A DNA stretch of 57,125 bases from Lachnospiraceae bacterium (lineage in GTDB: Bacteria > Bacillota > Clostridia > Lachnospirales > Lachnospiraceae), in NCBI GenBank assembly GCA_014804695.1, contig JAAUZJ010000051.1:1-57125 (forward strand), read 5' to 3'. The notes under the pieces were generated by a model. It searched no databases. It was not told the origin of the DNA and worked only from the letters and a program-made list of their open reading frames with translations. Positions 35,735 to 43,213 of the stretch are shown one piece after another (the first letter of the stretch is position 1; each line of letters begins with the position of its first letter). A program made the position numbers and the translations under genes.

Positions 35735-36801
35735 ACAGGATCCTTCATATCATATACCCTGTTCCATTCCTTTGTTTCTTCATTCTTAACAGTCTCACTG
35801 CGGTTTCTATACAAAAATTTCGTCAACTCATAACAGTCTATCCAGATTTCATTATTACTTTCTTTCTGGGATTCATCAAAAATCAACTCAAGTCCCCAGT
35901 GAAGATGAACCACCTCAATATTATTAACATTCTCAGTGGTGCTGTAGCCGGTGTGTCCCATGTATCCGATAACATCCCCCGCGGTAACCACACTGCCCAC
36001 TTCAAGCTCTTTATTATACGGGAAATTCTGTCTAAGGTGTGCATAATAGTAATATCTTTTCTTATCAAAGCTGCGTATGCCGATACGCCAGCCGCCGTAC
36101 TGGTTCCATCCAAGTGCCTCTACATAACCCGACTCAATTGCAATGATCGGCGTGCCTATCTGCCCCATCATATCATGTCCGAGGTGAACTCTTTTATAGC
36201 CATAGCTTCTGGATGAACCGAAGTCGTCATAATGATTATATTCAAAGCCTTTGGCAATCGGTGAAAAAGCTTTAAGACCGTAATAATTTTTCCATACTTT
36301 CTCTTCTCCGGTTTCCCCCTCCGCTTTTGTCTCCAGTGAGAATTCACCAACCATGCCGTCAAGTACAGCGCTGTAGGCTTCTTTGTAATAGTCATAGTAT
36401 TCCATATCCTTTGTCAGTTCTTCGATATCGGTCTCTCCGGCACGGATTTTCTTTGCAGTCTCTTCAATTTCAGACACACTTTTTTTATCAAACTTGCCGC
36501 CATGCTTTGCTCCTACATAAGACAAAAGCTCTATCCAATCCACATGAATATCATCCTCATATGAATCTACATCCAGCTCATAAGCCTTTCCCATAGCCTC
36601 GCTGGTTATATTAAAGTCTACCCATTTAATAAAATTGCCGTCTGCGGATACCTCGATTGATTCCTGGTATTCTTCATTCTCTTGCTGTATAAATAAATTA
36701 TCCGTCTGCCGCTCTGTACGCACTTCGCGTACTAAGTACACACACCCAGCCGCTGCGAGCAAAAGCAGTTCTATTCTGATTCCCCATCTGATTTTTTTCA
36801 T
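35707..36801 (-). CDS. M23 (LytM-type) peptidase, membrane anchored
   Basis: A 364-residue protein with an N-terminal signal anchor (GIRIELLLLAAAGCVYLV), a stalk of about 170 residues, and a C-terminal LytM domain. Zinc ligands are visible as HLGHDMMG (HxxxD) and VVHLHWGLEL (HxH); the YAHLRQNFPY segment and GDVIGYMGHTGYS are typical. M23 enzymes cut peptidoglycan cross-bridges outside the membrane. The ATG at 36801 is chosen; a GTG at 36813 lies inside the weak RBS region. The end of the gene is formed by a hairpin repeat. A cell-wall remodelling role is inferred. Confidence 0.88.
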   Translation of the reverse strand: MKKIRWGIRIELLLLAAAGCVYLVREVRTERQTDNLFIQQENEEYQESIEVSADGNFIKWVDFNITSEAMGKAYELDVDSYEDDIHVDWIELLSYVGAKHGGKFDKKSVSEIEETAKKIRAGETDIEELTKDMEYYDYYKEAYSAVLDGMVGEFSLETKAEGETGEEKVWKNYYGLKAFSPIAKGFEYNHYDDFGSSRSYGYKRVHLGHDMMGQIGTPIIAIESGYVEALGWNQYGGWRIGIRSFDKKRYYYYAHLRQNFPYNKELEVGSVVTAGDVIGYMGHTGYSTTENVNNIEVVHLHWGLELIFDESQKESNNEIWIDCYELTKFLYRNRSETVKNEETKEWNRVYDMKDPVVEEYRVKK

Positions 36802-36860
36802 ATATACCGCCACTTAAGTTCAATCCCTGAATGAAAACTCACGCTTTGAAAATATATATG

Positions 36861-36892
36861 AAAAAAAACTGCGGGTTATGTCAGCCCGCAGC
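36861..36892 (-). terminator. Terminator after the GT-C-like gene
   Basis: Stem CTGCGGG/CCCGCAG with a 9-base loop, followed on the minus strand by eight T residues. It lies about 22 bases after the stop of the membrane protein gene. Confidence 0.88.
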
Positions 36893-36913
36893 TTTTAAGT
36901 GTTTAGTATGTCA

Positions 36914-38857
36914 TTACGGCAGTCCGCTAAGGCGCAGTCTGTCACCGTCATCTTCTATTTTATACAGTTTTTCGTAGAAAAAAATATCATCTGTTACCAT
37001 TTCATCAAAAACTCCTGCCCCATCATCAGCGGGTGCGTTTTCCACATACAGATAAAAGGCGTGTGAAGCTCTTATTTCCGCTTCCATCCAATCGCCGGGT
37101 GCATCCTCCAGATTCACGCTTCTGTATACTACGGATATCGGAGAGGCCTCCATACTGGCATAACTGTTTTCTACCCAGCGCGGTTCATCGTCTCTTTGAA
37201 TATATAATACTCTTGTACCTGAACCGACTTCAACTTCCCCAAGTGCATTAAGAAAAGTCCGGGCGTCTTCATTAATCATACTATCCCTGACTTCAAGCAA
37301 GCTGTCCACATCGTTCCGGTATCCGATAAGAGCATAATATCCATCTTCATATCCAACTGTCAGTGCTACAAACAGTACAAAAATCAGCAAAGTTCCATAT
37401 TTATGCCAAACCTCCGATACAAATGATCTAGAAATCGGATCCTCTTTTACCAACATGCGATTTCCATTTTCCAACCATATATTTGTAAGAAAAATAATCA
37501 TCCCTATCGTAAATGGCGCACCGTACCTCTCTATTGACATGATCATACCAAGCGGCTCTAAATACTGGGTTTCATTGGCAAAAATAGTTATATGCGCGAT
37601 AAAGATCATTCCGTAAAAAACCGCTCCGCTTATAATGCTGAAAAGCAATACGATCCTGCCCTGTTTCTTCGGCATAAGCCCCTTGCGGTAAAAAAATATC
37701 ACAATAAGGCATACGCATATATAAAAAGTAATTGGTGTGAGATTTATCAACCCGGTTTTTTCCTGATGAAGCGGAAGTTTCACAAAAGCATTAATAAAGG
37801 CTCTGGCATAATCGCTCATATATCCGGACAAGCCGTATTCATCGGTTGTAATGTATTTTACGGCAGTAGCTGTAGTGTTCGTAACACGACGCATCATAAG
37901 GCAGAAAAGCATCCAGCTTCCACCCATAATGACCGGAGTTGCAAAAACGGCTATATTAGAAACATTTAACCGATTCTTCTTAGTACTGTCCTTAAAGCTC
38001 ATTCGGTATAGCATGAAAAATACAAGTCCAAAAGCCGCCCATACAAAGCCTACCGATTTGATCAATACGAGCACTCCAAGGTAGAGAGCAAGTCTTATAT
38101 AATAAAAATTCAAGTTTTTTCCCCGGCTTGCATTATTCTCCTTATCGTCTGTCACCGCAAATAAAAATCCACCATAGACGCAGGCAAGGGTTAAATCCGC
38201 ACAAAAGCCGTAGTATCCGAAAGTGTCCGCAATACTTGGCAGGAACCACAATGATAATGCCATAAGCAACATTATTATAACGTTTTTACCCTTTAGCTTT
38301 CTTAAAATAGGCAGCATAAATATTATATTCATGGTATAGTAACCCGCAAATGCCAGCCCCTCATTAAACGTCCGTGGATTAAAATGTAAAAAATACCATT
38401 TAAACAACTGCCCCGCCGGTGGATAATCCCCATATTCCGGTGAAACATTCCCGTATTTGGAAGAAAATCCATCCAGATAATATATGGACTTCACATCCGT
38501 TACCCAAAAATTAATATCATCCCACCAAGCGACTACTCTATGCGAAGTGCAGATTACTGCAAAGGCAATTAGGATAACGGCAGTTATAAATGACGCTTGT
38601 GTCATATTGCAAAGACAGATTTTAGTGAAATCTGCTCTTTTTTCCTTATTATTTTTTATAAACCATATTAAAAACACCGTTATAATAACAAGCGAAAGTA
38701 CATCAATCAAACTAAGATGCCTGATCATCGCAAGCGCGTAAAGTACAAATATCAGTATGCAGGTAAGCACTGGAAAAACTTCAACCAGTTTTTGTTCCCA
38801 TACATATGAAAGATAAAAAAGACATATCACAAATGCCATAATATTAACAAACGCCAC
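36914..38857 (-). CDS. Multi-pass membrane protein, GT-C glycosyltransferase-like
   Basis: A 647-residue protein with about ten to twelve hydrophobic helices in the first 510 residues and a roughly 130-residue C-terminal soluble domain. An acidic pair after an early helix (VVAWWDDINFWVTD) and the following YGDYPPAGQLFKWY segment resemble the first external loop of GT-C lipid-linked sugar transferases. I infer a role in transfer of a sugar to a wall polymer or protein; no closer family is recognised. The start is GTG at 38857, with GGAGG 7 bases upstream. It is placed between hpf and the M23 gene and has its own terminator. Confidence 0.62.
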   Translation of the reverse strand: MAFVNIMAFVICLFYLSYVWEQKLVEVFPVLTCILIFVLYALAMIRHLSLIDVLSLVIITVFLIWFIKNNKEKRADFTKICLCNMTQASFITAVILIAFAVICTSHRVVAWWDDINFWVTDVKSIYYLDGFSSKYGNVSPEYGDYPPAGQLFKWYFLHFNPRTFNEGLAFAGYYTMNIIFMLPILRKLKGKNVIIMLLMALSLWFLPSIADTFGYYGFCADLTLACVYGGFLFAVTDDKENNASRGKNLNFYYIRLALYLGVLVLIKSVGFVWAAFGLVFFMLYRMSFKDSTKKNRLNVSNIAVFATPVIMGGSWMLFCLMMRRVTNTTATAVKYITTDEYGLSGYMSDYARAFINAFVKLPLHQEKTGLINLTPITFYICVCLIVIFFYRKGLMPKKQGRIVLLFSIISGAVFYGMIFIAHITIFANETQYLEPLGMIMSIERYGAPFTIGMIIFLTNIWLENGNRMLVKEDPISRSFVSEVWHKYGTLLIFVLFVALTVGYEDGYYALIGYRNDVDSLLEVRDSMINEDARTFLNALGEVEVGSGTRVLYIQRDDEPRWVENSYASMEASPISVVYRSVNLEDAPGDWMEAEIRASHAFYLYVENAPADDGAGVFDEMVTDDIFFYEKLYKIEDDGDRLRLSGLP

Positions 38858-38914
38858 ACTGCTTCCTCCATACCATCTATCAGCCTTTTAAAAATTTAGG
38901 TTCATACATAATAT

Positions 38915-38938
38915 CACCCTGTCGGATGCGACAGGGTG
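38915..38938. terminator. Hairpin between hpf and the GT-C-like gene
   Basis: Perfect 10-bp stem CACCCTGTCG/CGACAGGGTG with a 4-base loop. No T-run follows on the minus strand, so it may be a processing or pausing site rather than a true terminator of hpf. Confidence 0.45.
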
Positions 38939-38968
38939 AAAATTTTATTAAGTCCGATTTAGTATAAT

Positions 38969-39496
38969 TTAATCTTCAGGCTCAATCAAGCCGTAAGTAT
39001 TACCTTTTCTCTTATATACGACATTTACCTGATCAGTCTCCGCATTACAGAATACAAAGAAACTATGTCCTAAAAGCTCCATCTGCACACAGGCGTCCTC
39101 AGGATACATTGGCTTGATATCAAATTTCTTGGTACGGGTAATCTGTACATCTTCCTCGTCCATAAAATCCTTCTCCAGATATTCCTGTTTGAAAAATCCT
39201 GCTGACTGCTGCCTGTCCGTAAGTTTAGTCTTATACTTCTTCAACTGTCTTTCTATAATTTCTTCTACCAAATCAATAGAAACATACATATCACTGCTGA
39301 CCTGTTCAGAACGGATGATATTACCCTTCATTGGAATTGTCACTTCAATCTTCTGTCTGTCCTTCTCAACACTTAATGTAACATGCACTTCTGTCTCTTC
39401 TGTAAAATATTTCTCTAACTTGCCGATTTTATCCTGTACGGCTGTCTTCAATCCTTCTGTTACCTCAATGTTTTTTCCAAGAATTATAAATTTCAT
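38969..39496 (-). CDS. hpf: Ribosome hibernation promoting factor, long form
   Basis: Long HPF dimerises 70S ribosomes into inactive 100S particles in stationary phase. The 175-residue product has the S30AE/YfiA N-terminal domain (MKFIILGKNIEVTEGLKTAV, then IPMKGNIIRSEQVSSDMYVSID) and the C-terminal dimerisation domain (FDIKPMYPEDACVQMELLGH, FFVFCNAETDQVNVVYKRK). The ATG at 39496 has AAGGG at 9 bases; an ATG at 39505 would abut the RBS. It has a clear promoter at 39561-39590, and DnaA-box-like sequences lie further upstream. Confidence 0.95.
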   Translation of the reverse strand: MKFIILGKNIEVTEGLKTAVQDKIGKLEKYFTEETEVHVTLSVEKDRQKIEVTIPMKGNIIRSEQVSSDMYVSIDLVEEIIERQLKKYKTKLTDRQQSAGFFKQEYLEKDFMDEEDVQITRTKKFDIKPMYPEDACVQMELLGHSFFVFCNAETDQVNVVYKRKGNTYGLIEPED

Positions 39497-39560
39497 AGCA
39501 CCCATCCCTTCTATATGGATTTTTGTATATAAATACGGTCATCTATAAAACCGTTTATTT

Positions 39561-39590
39561 ATTATAACATGTTTTTCCAACTTTTAGCAA
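39561..39590 (-). promoter_or_regulatory. SigmaA promoter of hpf
   Basis: Minus strand TTGCTA (39590-39585), 18-base spacer, TATAAT (39566-39561). Confidence 0.7.
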
Positions 39591-39721
39591 TCATTAAAGC
39601 AAAAACATCTTTCTTATTTTGTCAAGTCATAATTTGTATTTTACGTATGAATTATTAGATTTTTACAAAACATCCGTTCACCAAGTTACCATAAAATTTT
39701 ATAAAAAACACTTGCAATCCG

Positions 39722-39791
39722 TGTGGAAAATGTGGATAAGTCTGTGCAAAAGTCAATTTTAACCGCTTTTTATATTTGAAACTGTGGATAA
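39722..39791 (-). promoter_or_regulatory. Cluster of DnaA-box-like sites in a 450-base AT-rich gap
   Basis: The 457-base gap 39497-39953 contains no gene. Within it, minus-strand TTATCCACA (perfect DnaA box) occurs at 39731-39739 and again at 39783-39791, and the variant TTTTCCACA abuts the first at 39722-39730. All three have the same orientation. Flanking DNA (39792-39900) is extremely AT-rich. No dnaA or rpmH is near, so this is unlikely to be the main chromosomal origin; a DnaA-binding control site is possible. Confidence 0.5.
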
Positions 39792-39901
39792 CCATAATTG
39801 AAAAGTTAACTAAATAAATTAGATAACCAATGTTTTATTATTTTCTTTGTGCATTTTAAATAAAACTGCTATTAAAATACTTTATGTTATTTATTTTTGG
39901 G

Positions 39902-39942
39902 AAAAAAACAGACAGATATGCTTTGGTAAACATATCTGCCTG
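39902..39942 (-). terminator. Terminator after the NlpC/P60 gene
   Basis: Minus strand ACAGGCAGATATG pairs with CATATCTGTCTGT around a 9-base loop, followed by a seven-T run. It starts about 12 bases after the stop codon. Confidence 0.88.
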
Positions 39943-39953
39943 TTATATTTTAT

Positions 39954-41273
39954 CTAGAATATTCTTCTTATAGAAAGGATAGAACGGTACGTTGCACTTG
40001 AAACTATAATACCGGTTCTGGAAGTTGATGCATGAACTATCTGTCCATTACCTACATAAATTCCTACGTGACCGGAATAACAAATAATATCTCCGGGCTG
40101 TGCGTTTTCCAAACCGTTTACGGTAGCGCCTACGCTCCTGTCTGCTGCCGATGAATGTGGCAGGCTTACGCCGAAGTTATTATATACGCTCATAACAAAG
40201 CCTGAACAATCAGCTCCGTTTGTAAGACTTGTTCCGCCGTATACATACGGATTACCGACAAACTGTAATGCATAGTTTACAACTGCCTGACCTGATGCGC
40301 TTCCTCCGGATAGCGCATAGGTTTCAGGAGCCGGAGCTGCTGTTTCCGATGAAGGAGCATTCTCTGCCGCTTTCTTGGCTGCCGCCTTTTTCGCTGCATC
40401 TATTGCTGCCTGTTCTTTGGCAAGCCTTGCTTTCTCTTCTTCAATTGATTCCGCTTTTACAAATTCTGTTGATAATGTCGCGTAATCTGTGGATATATAA
40501 CCGTCACCTTCCTCGACATTAACCTTAACCCATCCGTCTAATTCTTCAATAACGATCAGTTCGTCCTCTATGGGTACCATACCGAGAACCTTTGCATCTA
40601 AATCTGGCTGCTCACGTACATACAAAGTTGTTGTTGTAACGGTTGCAATTCGAGTTCCGACTTCCTTGGCAAGCTCTACTGCATCATCGCCTGTCACGCA
40701 GAACTCTCCTTTAACATAACCTTCTACTGAACCGGAACTGATCTTGTACCATCCGTTCTCTTCTTCAATAAAAGTACCTACGGATTTATCATAAAGCTTA
40801 CCTACTATTTCGCCTTCTTCACTCGGAATATCTCTTACATTCACATAATTGGTTACTTTCGCAATAACCAGATTCTTAAATCCTTCTTCCTCTTCACTGA
40901 GCTTAGATGCGTTGGAAGCCTCCATCAGGTCTTCCATATAACCTTCACTTATGATAATTGTTTTTTCAATCTTCTTATCAGATATAGTTGTCTGCTCATT
41001 GCTTTCCAACATACCGCCAATCGGGATTTCTCCGGTACCCTTTACAGCTATTTCTGCGGTAGATGCCGTCAAGTCACTGCTGTTCTCTCTCTCTACATCC
41101 TCTTTCATATCGGAAAGTGATGTGCTATCTGATGGTGACATGGAATAATCAATTCCTGCAGAAGGTAATACCGAACTTAAACCTCCCGATGCATCTACTG
41201 TGAGTTCCATACCGGATAATGTAATGACTGCTGCCACTGCACACGCCGCGATTCTCACGTTATTTCTTTTCAT
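39954..41273 (-). CDS. Secreted NlpC/P60 peptidoglycan hydrolase with SH3b domains
   Basis: A 439-residue exported enzyme. Signal peptide at residues 1-30 (RIAACAVAAVITLSG core). Two bacterial SH3 domains follow, about 140-200 (AKVTNYVNVRDIPSEEGEIV) and 210-270 (ATVTTTTLYVREQPDLDAKV), then an Ala/Lys-rich linker and a C-terminal NlpC/P60 domain with catalytic Cys in GADCSGFVMSVY, His in YSGHVGIYVG and a third residue in IVHAS. It cuts D-Glu-diaminoacid stem peptides in the wall. The ATG at 41273 follows GGAGG; the in-frame ATG 12 bases earlier is part of the RBS. It has a strong promoter and terminator, so is monocistronic. Confidence 0.94.
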   Translation of the reverse strand: MKRNNVRIAACAVAAVITLSGMELTVDASGGLSSVLPSAGIDYSMSPSDSTSLSDMKEDVERENSSDLTASTAEIAVKGTGEIPIGGMLESNEQTTISDKKIEKTIIISEGYMEDLMEASNASKLSEEEEGFKNLVIAKVTNYVNVRDIPSEEGEIVGKLYDKSVGTFIEEENGWYKISSGSVEGYVKGEFCVTGDDAVELAKEVGTRIATVTTTTLYVREQPDLDAKVLGMVPIEDELIVIEELDGWVKVNVEEGDGYISTDYATLSTEFVKAESIEEEKARLAKEQAAIDAAKKAAAKKAAENAPSSETAAPAPETYALSGGSASGQAVVNYALQFVGNPYVYGGTSLTNGADCSGFVMSVYNNFGVSLPHSSAADRSVGATVNGLENAQPGDIICYSGHVGIYVGNGQIVHASTSRTGIIVSSATYRSILSIRRIF

Positions 41274-41334
41274 AAAAACCTCCATTGGGCTATATTATGT
41301 TTCATTTGTTACAAAATTGTTACATCTTTGAAAT

Positions 41335-41363
41335 AATATAACACCAATATCGGTTTTTGTCAA
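41335..41363 (-). promoter_or_regulatory. Strong sigmaA promoter of the NlpC/P60 gene
   Basis: Minus strand TTGACA (41363-41358), 17-base spacer, TATATT (41340-41335). Just downstream the leader has two direct TGTAACA copies (within about 41308-41327), a possible operator. The rest of the 204-base gap to trxB is AT-rich with only a weak GCAC/GTGC hairpin before a T-run. Confidence 0.78.
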
Positions 41364-41489
41364 CTACATCATCTGTGCAAAAAACCCCAAAAAAGCACTA
41401 TTTATTGTGCAATTTGCAAATTTTAAAATATTTTTGTATTATATTACAAAACCATATGCAAAAAAATGGTAATAATTATACAATTTGTA

Positions 41490-42404
41490 CTAATTTTGTA
41501 ACATATACCGTTCTGCACTCGCAACGGCATTTGCTCCGTCCGCAACCGCCGTAACAATTTGCCTAAGCATTTTGGTTCTTACATCGCCTGCAGCAAAAAT
41601 TCCCGGTGTTTTTGTAACACAGTCCTCGCCTGCAATAATATAACCGCCCTCATCACATGCCACAATATCACGAACCAGTCCGGTATTAGGTCTAAGACCT
41701 ACCGCAATAAATATTCCGTCAACCGCCATCGTATAATGCCTGTCATCTTTCTTACAATAAACCTTAAGCTCCTCAACCTGTTCTTCACCGCAGATTTCTT
41801 CTACGGCGCTGTTCCAGACAACCTCTACATTAGAAGCCTCAAACAACTGATCCTGCAATGACTTGGCTGCGCGCAGGCTGTCCCTTCTATGAATAAGGTA
41901 TACCTTGGCACATATCCTTGAAAGAAAAATTGCGTCTTCCGCAGCCACATCTCCTCCGCCAACTACTGCCACTGTCTTATTTCTAAAAAAGGCTCCGTCG
42001 CAGGTCGCACAGTAAGATACTCCGCGTCCGGTAAGCCGTTCTTCACCTGAAACATTTAAGAGTGCATGTGTCGCTCCGGTGGCGATTATTATGGAATTGG
42101 TCTCTTCCGTTCCATCTTCTGTAGTTATTACAAAACTATTACAGTTTGTCTTCTCAATCCCTGTCACCTGCACATTTTTAAAAAGCACCCCCATCTCCTT
42201 TGCATGGCGGTGAAATTCCATCCCCATATCAAAACCGTTTATACCGGGCATACCAAGATAATTATCTACCTCATGTGTATTTAAGACTTGCCCGCCGCTC
42301 ATAGAATCTTTTTCAATTACAAGAATATTAAAGCCTGCCCTCTTTCCATACACAGCAGCTGATAACCCTGCCGGGCCCGAACCTATAATTATTAAATCAT
42401 ACAT
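41490..42404 (-). CDS. trxB: Thioredoxin-disulfide reductase
   Basis: Transfers electrons from NADPH to thioredoxin. The 304-residue flavoprotein has the FAD motif IIGSGPAGLSAAVYGKRAG, the redox-active pair in GVSYCATCDGAFF, the NADPH motif VVGGGDVAAEDAIFLS and the C-terminal FAD motif GIFAAGDVRTKMLRQIVTAV. Length is normal. AGGGAG lies 9 bases before the ATG. Its promoter overlaps that of the divergent SDR gene. Confidence 0.94.
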   Translation of the reverse strand: MYDLIIIGSGPAGLSAAVYGKRAGFNILVIEKDSMSGGQVLNTHEVDNYLGMPGINGFDMGMEFHRHAKEMGVLFKNVQVTGIEKTNCNSFVITTEDGTEETNSIIIATGATHALLNVSGEERLTGRGVSYCATCDGAFFRNKTVAVVGGGDVAAEDAIFLSRICAKVYLIHRRDSLRAAKSLQDQLFEASNVEVVWNSAVEEICGEEQVEELKVYCKKDDRHYTMAVDGIFIAVGLRPNTGLVRDIVACDEGGYIIAGEDCVTKTPGIFAAGDVRTKMLRQIVTAVADGANAVASAERYMLQN

Positions 42405-42425
42405 AACAATATGCTCCCTTCCTAA

Positions 42426-42474
42426 TTGACTAAATTAATTATTGCTGTATAATAAAAACAATTTCACTTTGCAA
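42426..42474. promoter_or_regulatory. Overlapping divergent promoters of trxB and the SDR gene
   Basis: Plus strand: TTGACT (42426-42431), 16 bases, TATAAT (42448-42453), for the SDR gene. Minus strand: TTGCAA (42474-42469), 17 bases, TATACA (42451-42446), for trxB. The two -10 boxes overlap by four bases, so RNA polymerase can occupy only one at a time. Confidence 0.7.
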
Positions 42475-42492
42475 AAGGAGTATACCCACACT

Positions 42493-43212
42493 ATGTCAAA
42501 ATATGCCCTTATAACAGGTGCCTCACGCGGCATCGGAAAAGCTATCGCAGACGAACTTGCCAAGGAAGGATATAATCTCTACCTTACCTGTATCAAGTCC
42601 GAAGGCGCTCTTTATGAATATTCCAGGGAACTGTCTGAAAAGTACGGAATCTCATGTATCCCTTTTATCGGAGATATGGGAAACTTCGACGATGTCAATT
42701 CACTGTTTGAAAAAATAAATAATCTTGACGTGCTGATCAATAACGCCGGAATTTCTTATGTAGGGCTGCTTAGTGAAATGTCGTGTGAAGACTGGCACAG
42801 ACTTATGGCCGTAAATATAGACTCCTTATTTTATACAAGTAAACTTGCAATTCCGCTTATGCTTAGTAAACACAGCGGCAAAATCATCAATATTTCCTCC
42901 GTATGGGGCAACGTAGGCGCCTCTATGGAGGTAGCATACTCTGCCTCCAAGGGCGCCGTAAATAGTTTTACCAAAGCACTTGCCAAAGAACTTGCTCCAA
43001 GCAATATTCAGGTAAATGCTATAGCATGCGGTGTTATTGACACAGATATGAACCGCTGCTTTTCTATAGAAGATATGGAAGCGCTCAGACAGGAAATTCC
43101 CGTTGACCGAATCGGTCATCCTGCTGAGGCTGCCCTTTTAGTTAAAAATCTGCTTCTTTCTCCCGCCTATCTGACCGGACAGGTTATTACGCTTGACGGT
43201 GGCTGGATTTAA
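42493..43212 (+). CDS. FabG-like short-chain dehydrogenase/reductase
   Basis: A 239-residue NAD(P)-dependent SDR. It has ALITGASRGIGKAIADELA (nucleotide binding), DVLINNAGIS, the catalytic Ser in IINISSVWGNVGAS, YSASKGAVNSFTKALAKELA (Tyr and Lys), and TGQVITLDGGWI at the end. The sequence is close to 3-oxoacyl-ACP reductases, but no fatty-acid genes are nearby and SDR specificity cannot be read from motifs. The ATG at 42493 follows AAAAGGAG at about 12 bases; the in-frame ATG at 42442 lies upstream of the promoter's -10 box. It ends 1 base from the convergent surface-protein gene. Confidence 0.85.
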   Translation: MSKYALITGASRGIGKAIADELAKEGYNLYLTCIKSEGALYEYSRELSEKYGISCIPFIGDMGNFDDVNSLFEKINNLDVLINNAGISYVGLLSEMSCEDWHRLMAVNIDSLFYTSKLAIPLMLSKHSGKIINISSVWGNVGASMEVAYSASKGAVNSFTKALAKELAPSNIQVNAIACGVIDTDMNRCFSIEDMEALRQEIPVDRIGHPAEAALLVKNLLLSPAYLTGQVITLDGGWI

Positions 43213-43213
43213 A

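Noticed and set aside
38880..38912. Nine-codon upstream frame (MYEPKFLKG) before the GT-C-like gene
   Set aside because: Weak RBS and very short; nothing supports translation.
39497..39953. Chromosomal replication origin
   Set aside because: Only three DnaA boxes, and no dnaA, dnaN, rpmH or gidA-type neighbours. Kept only as a DnaA-box cluster.
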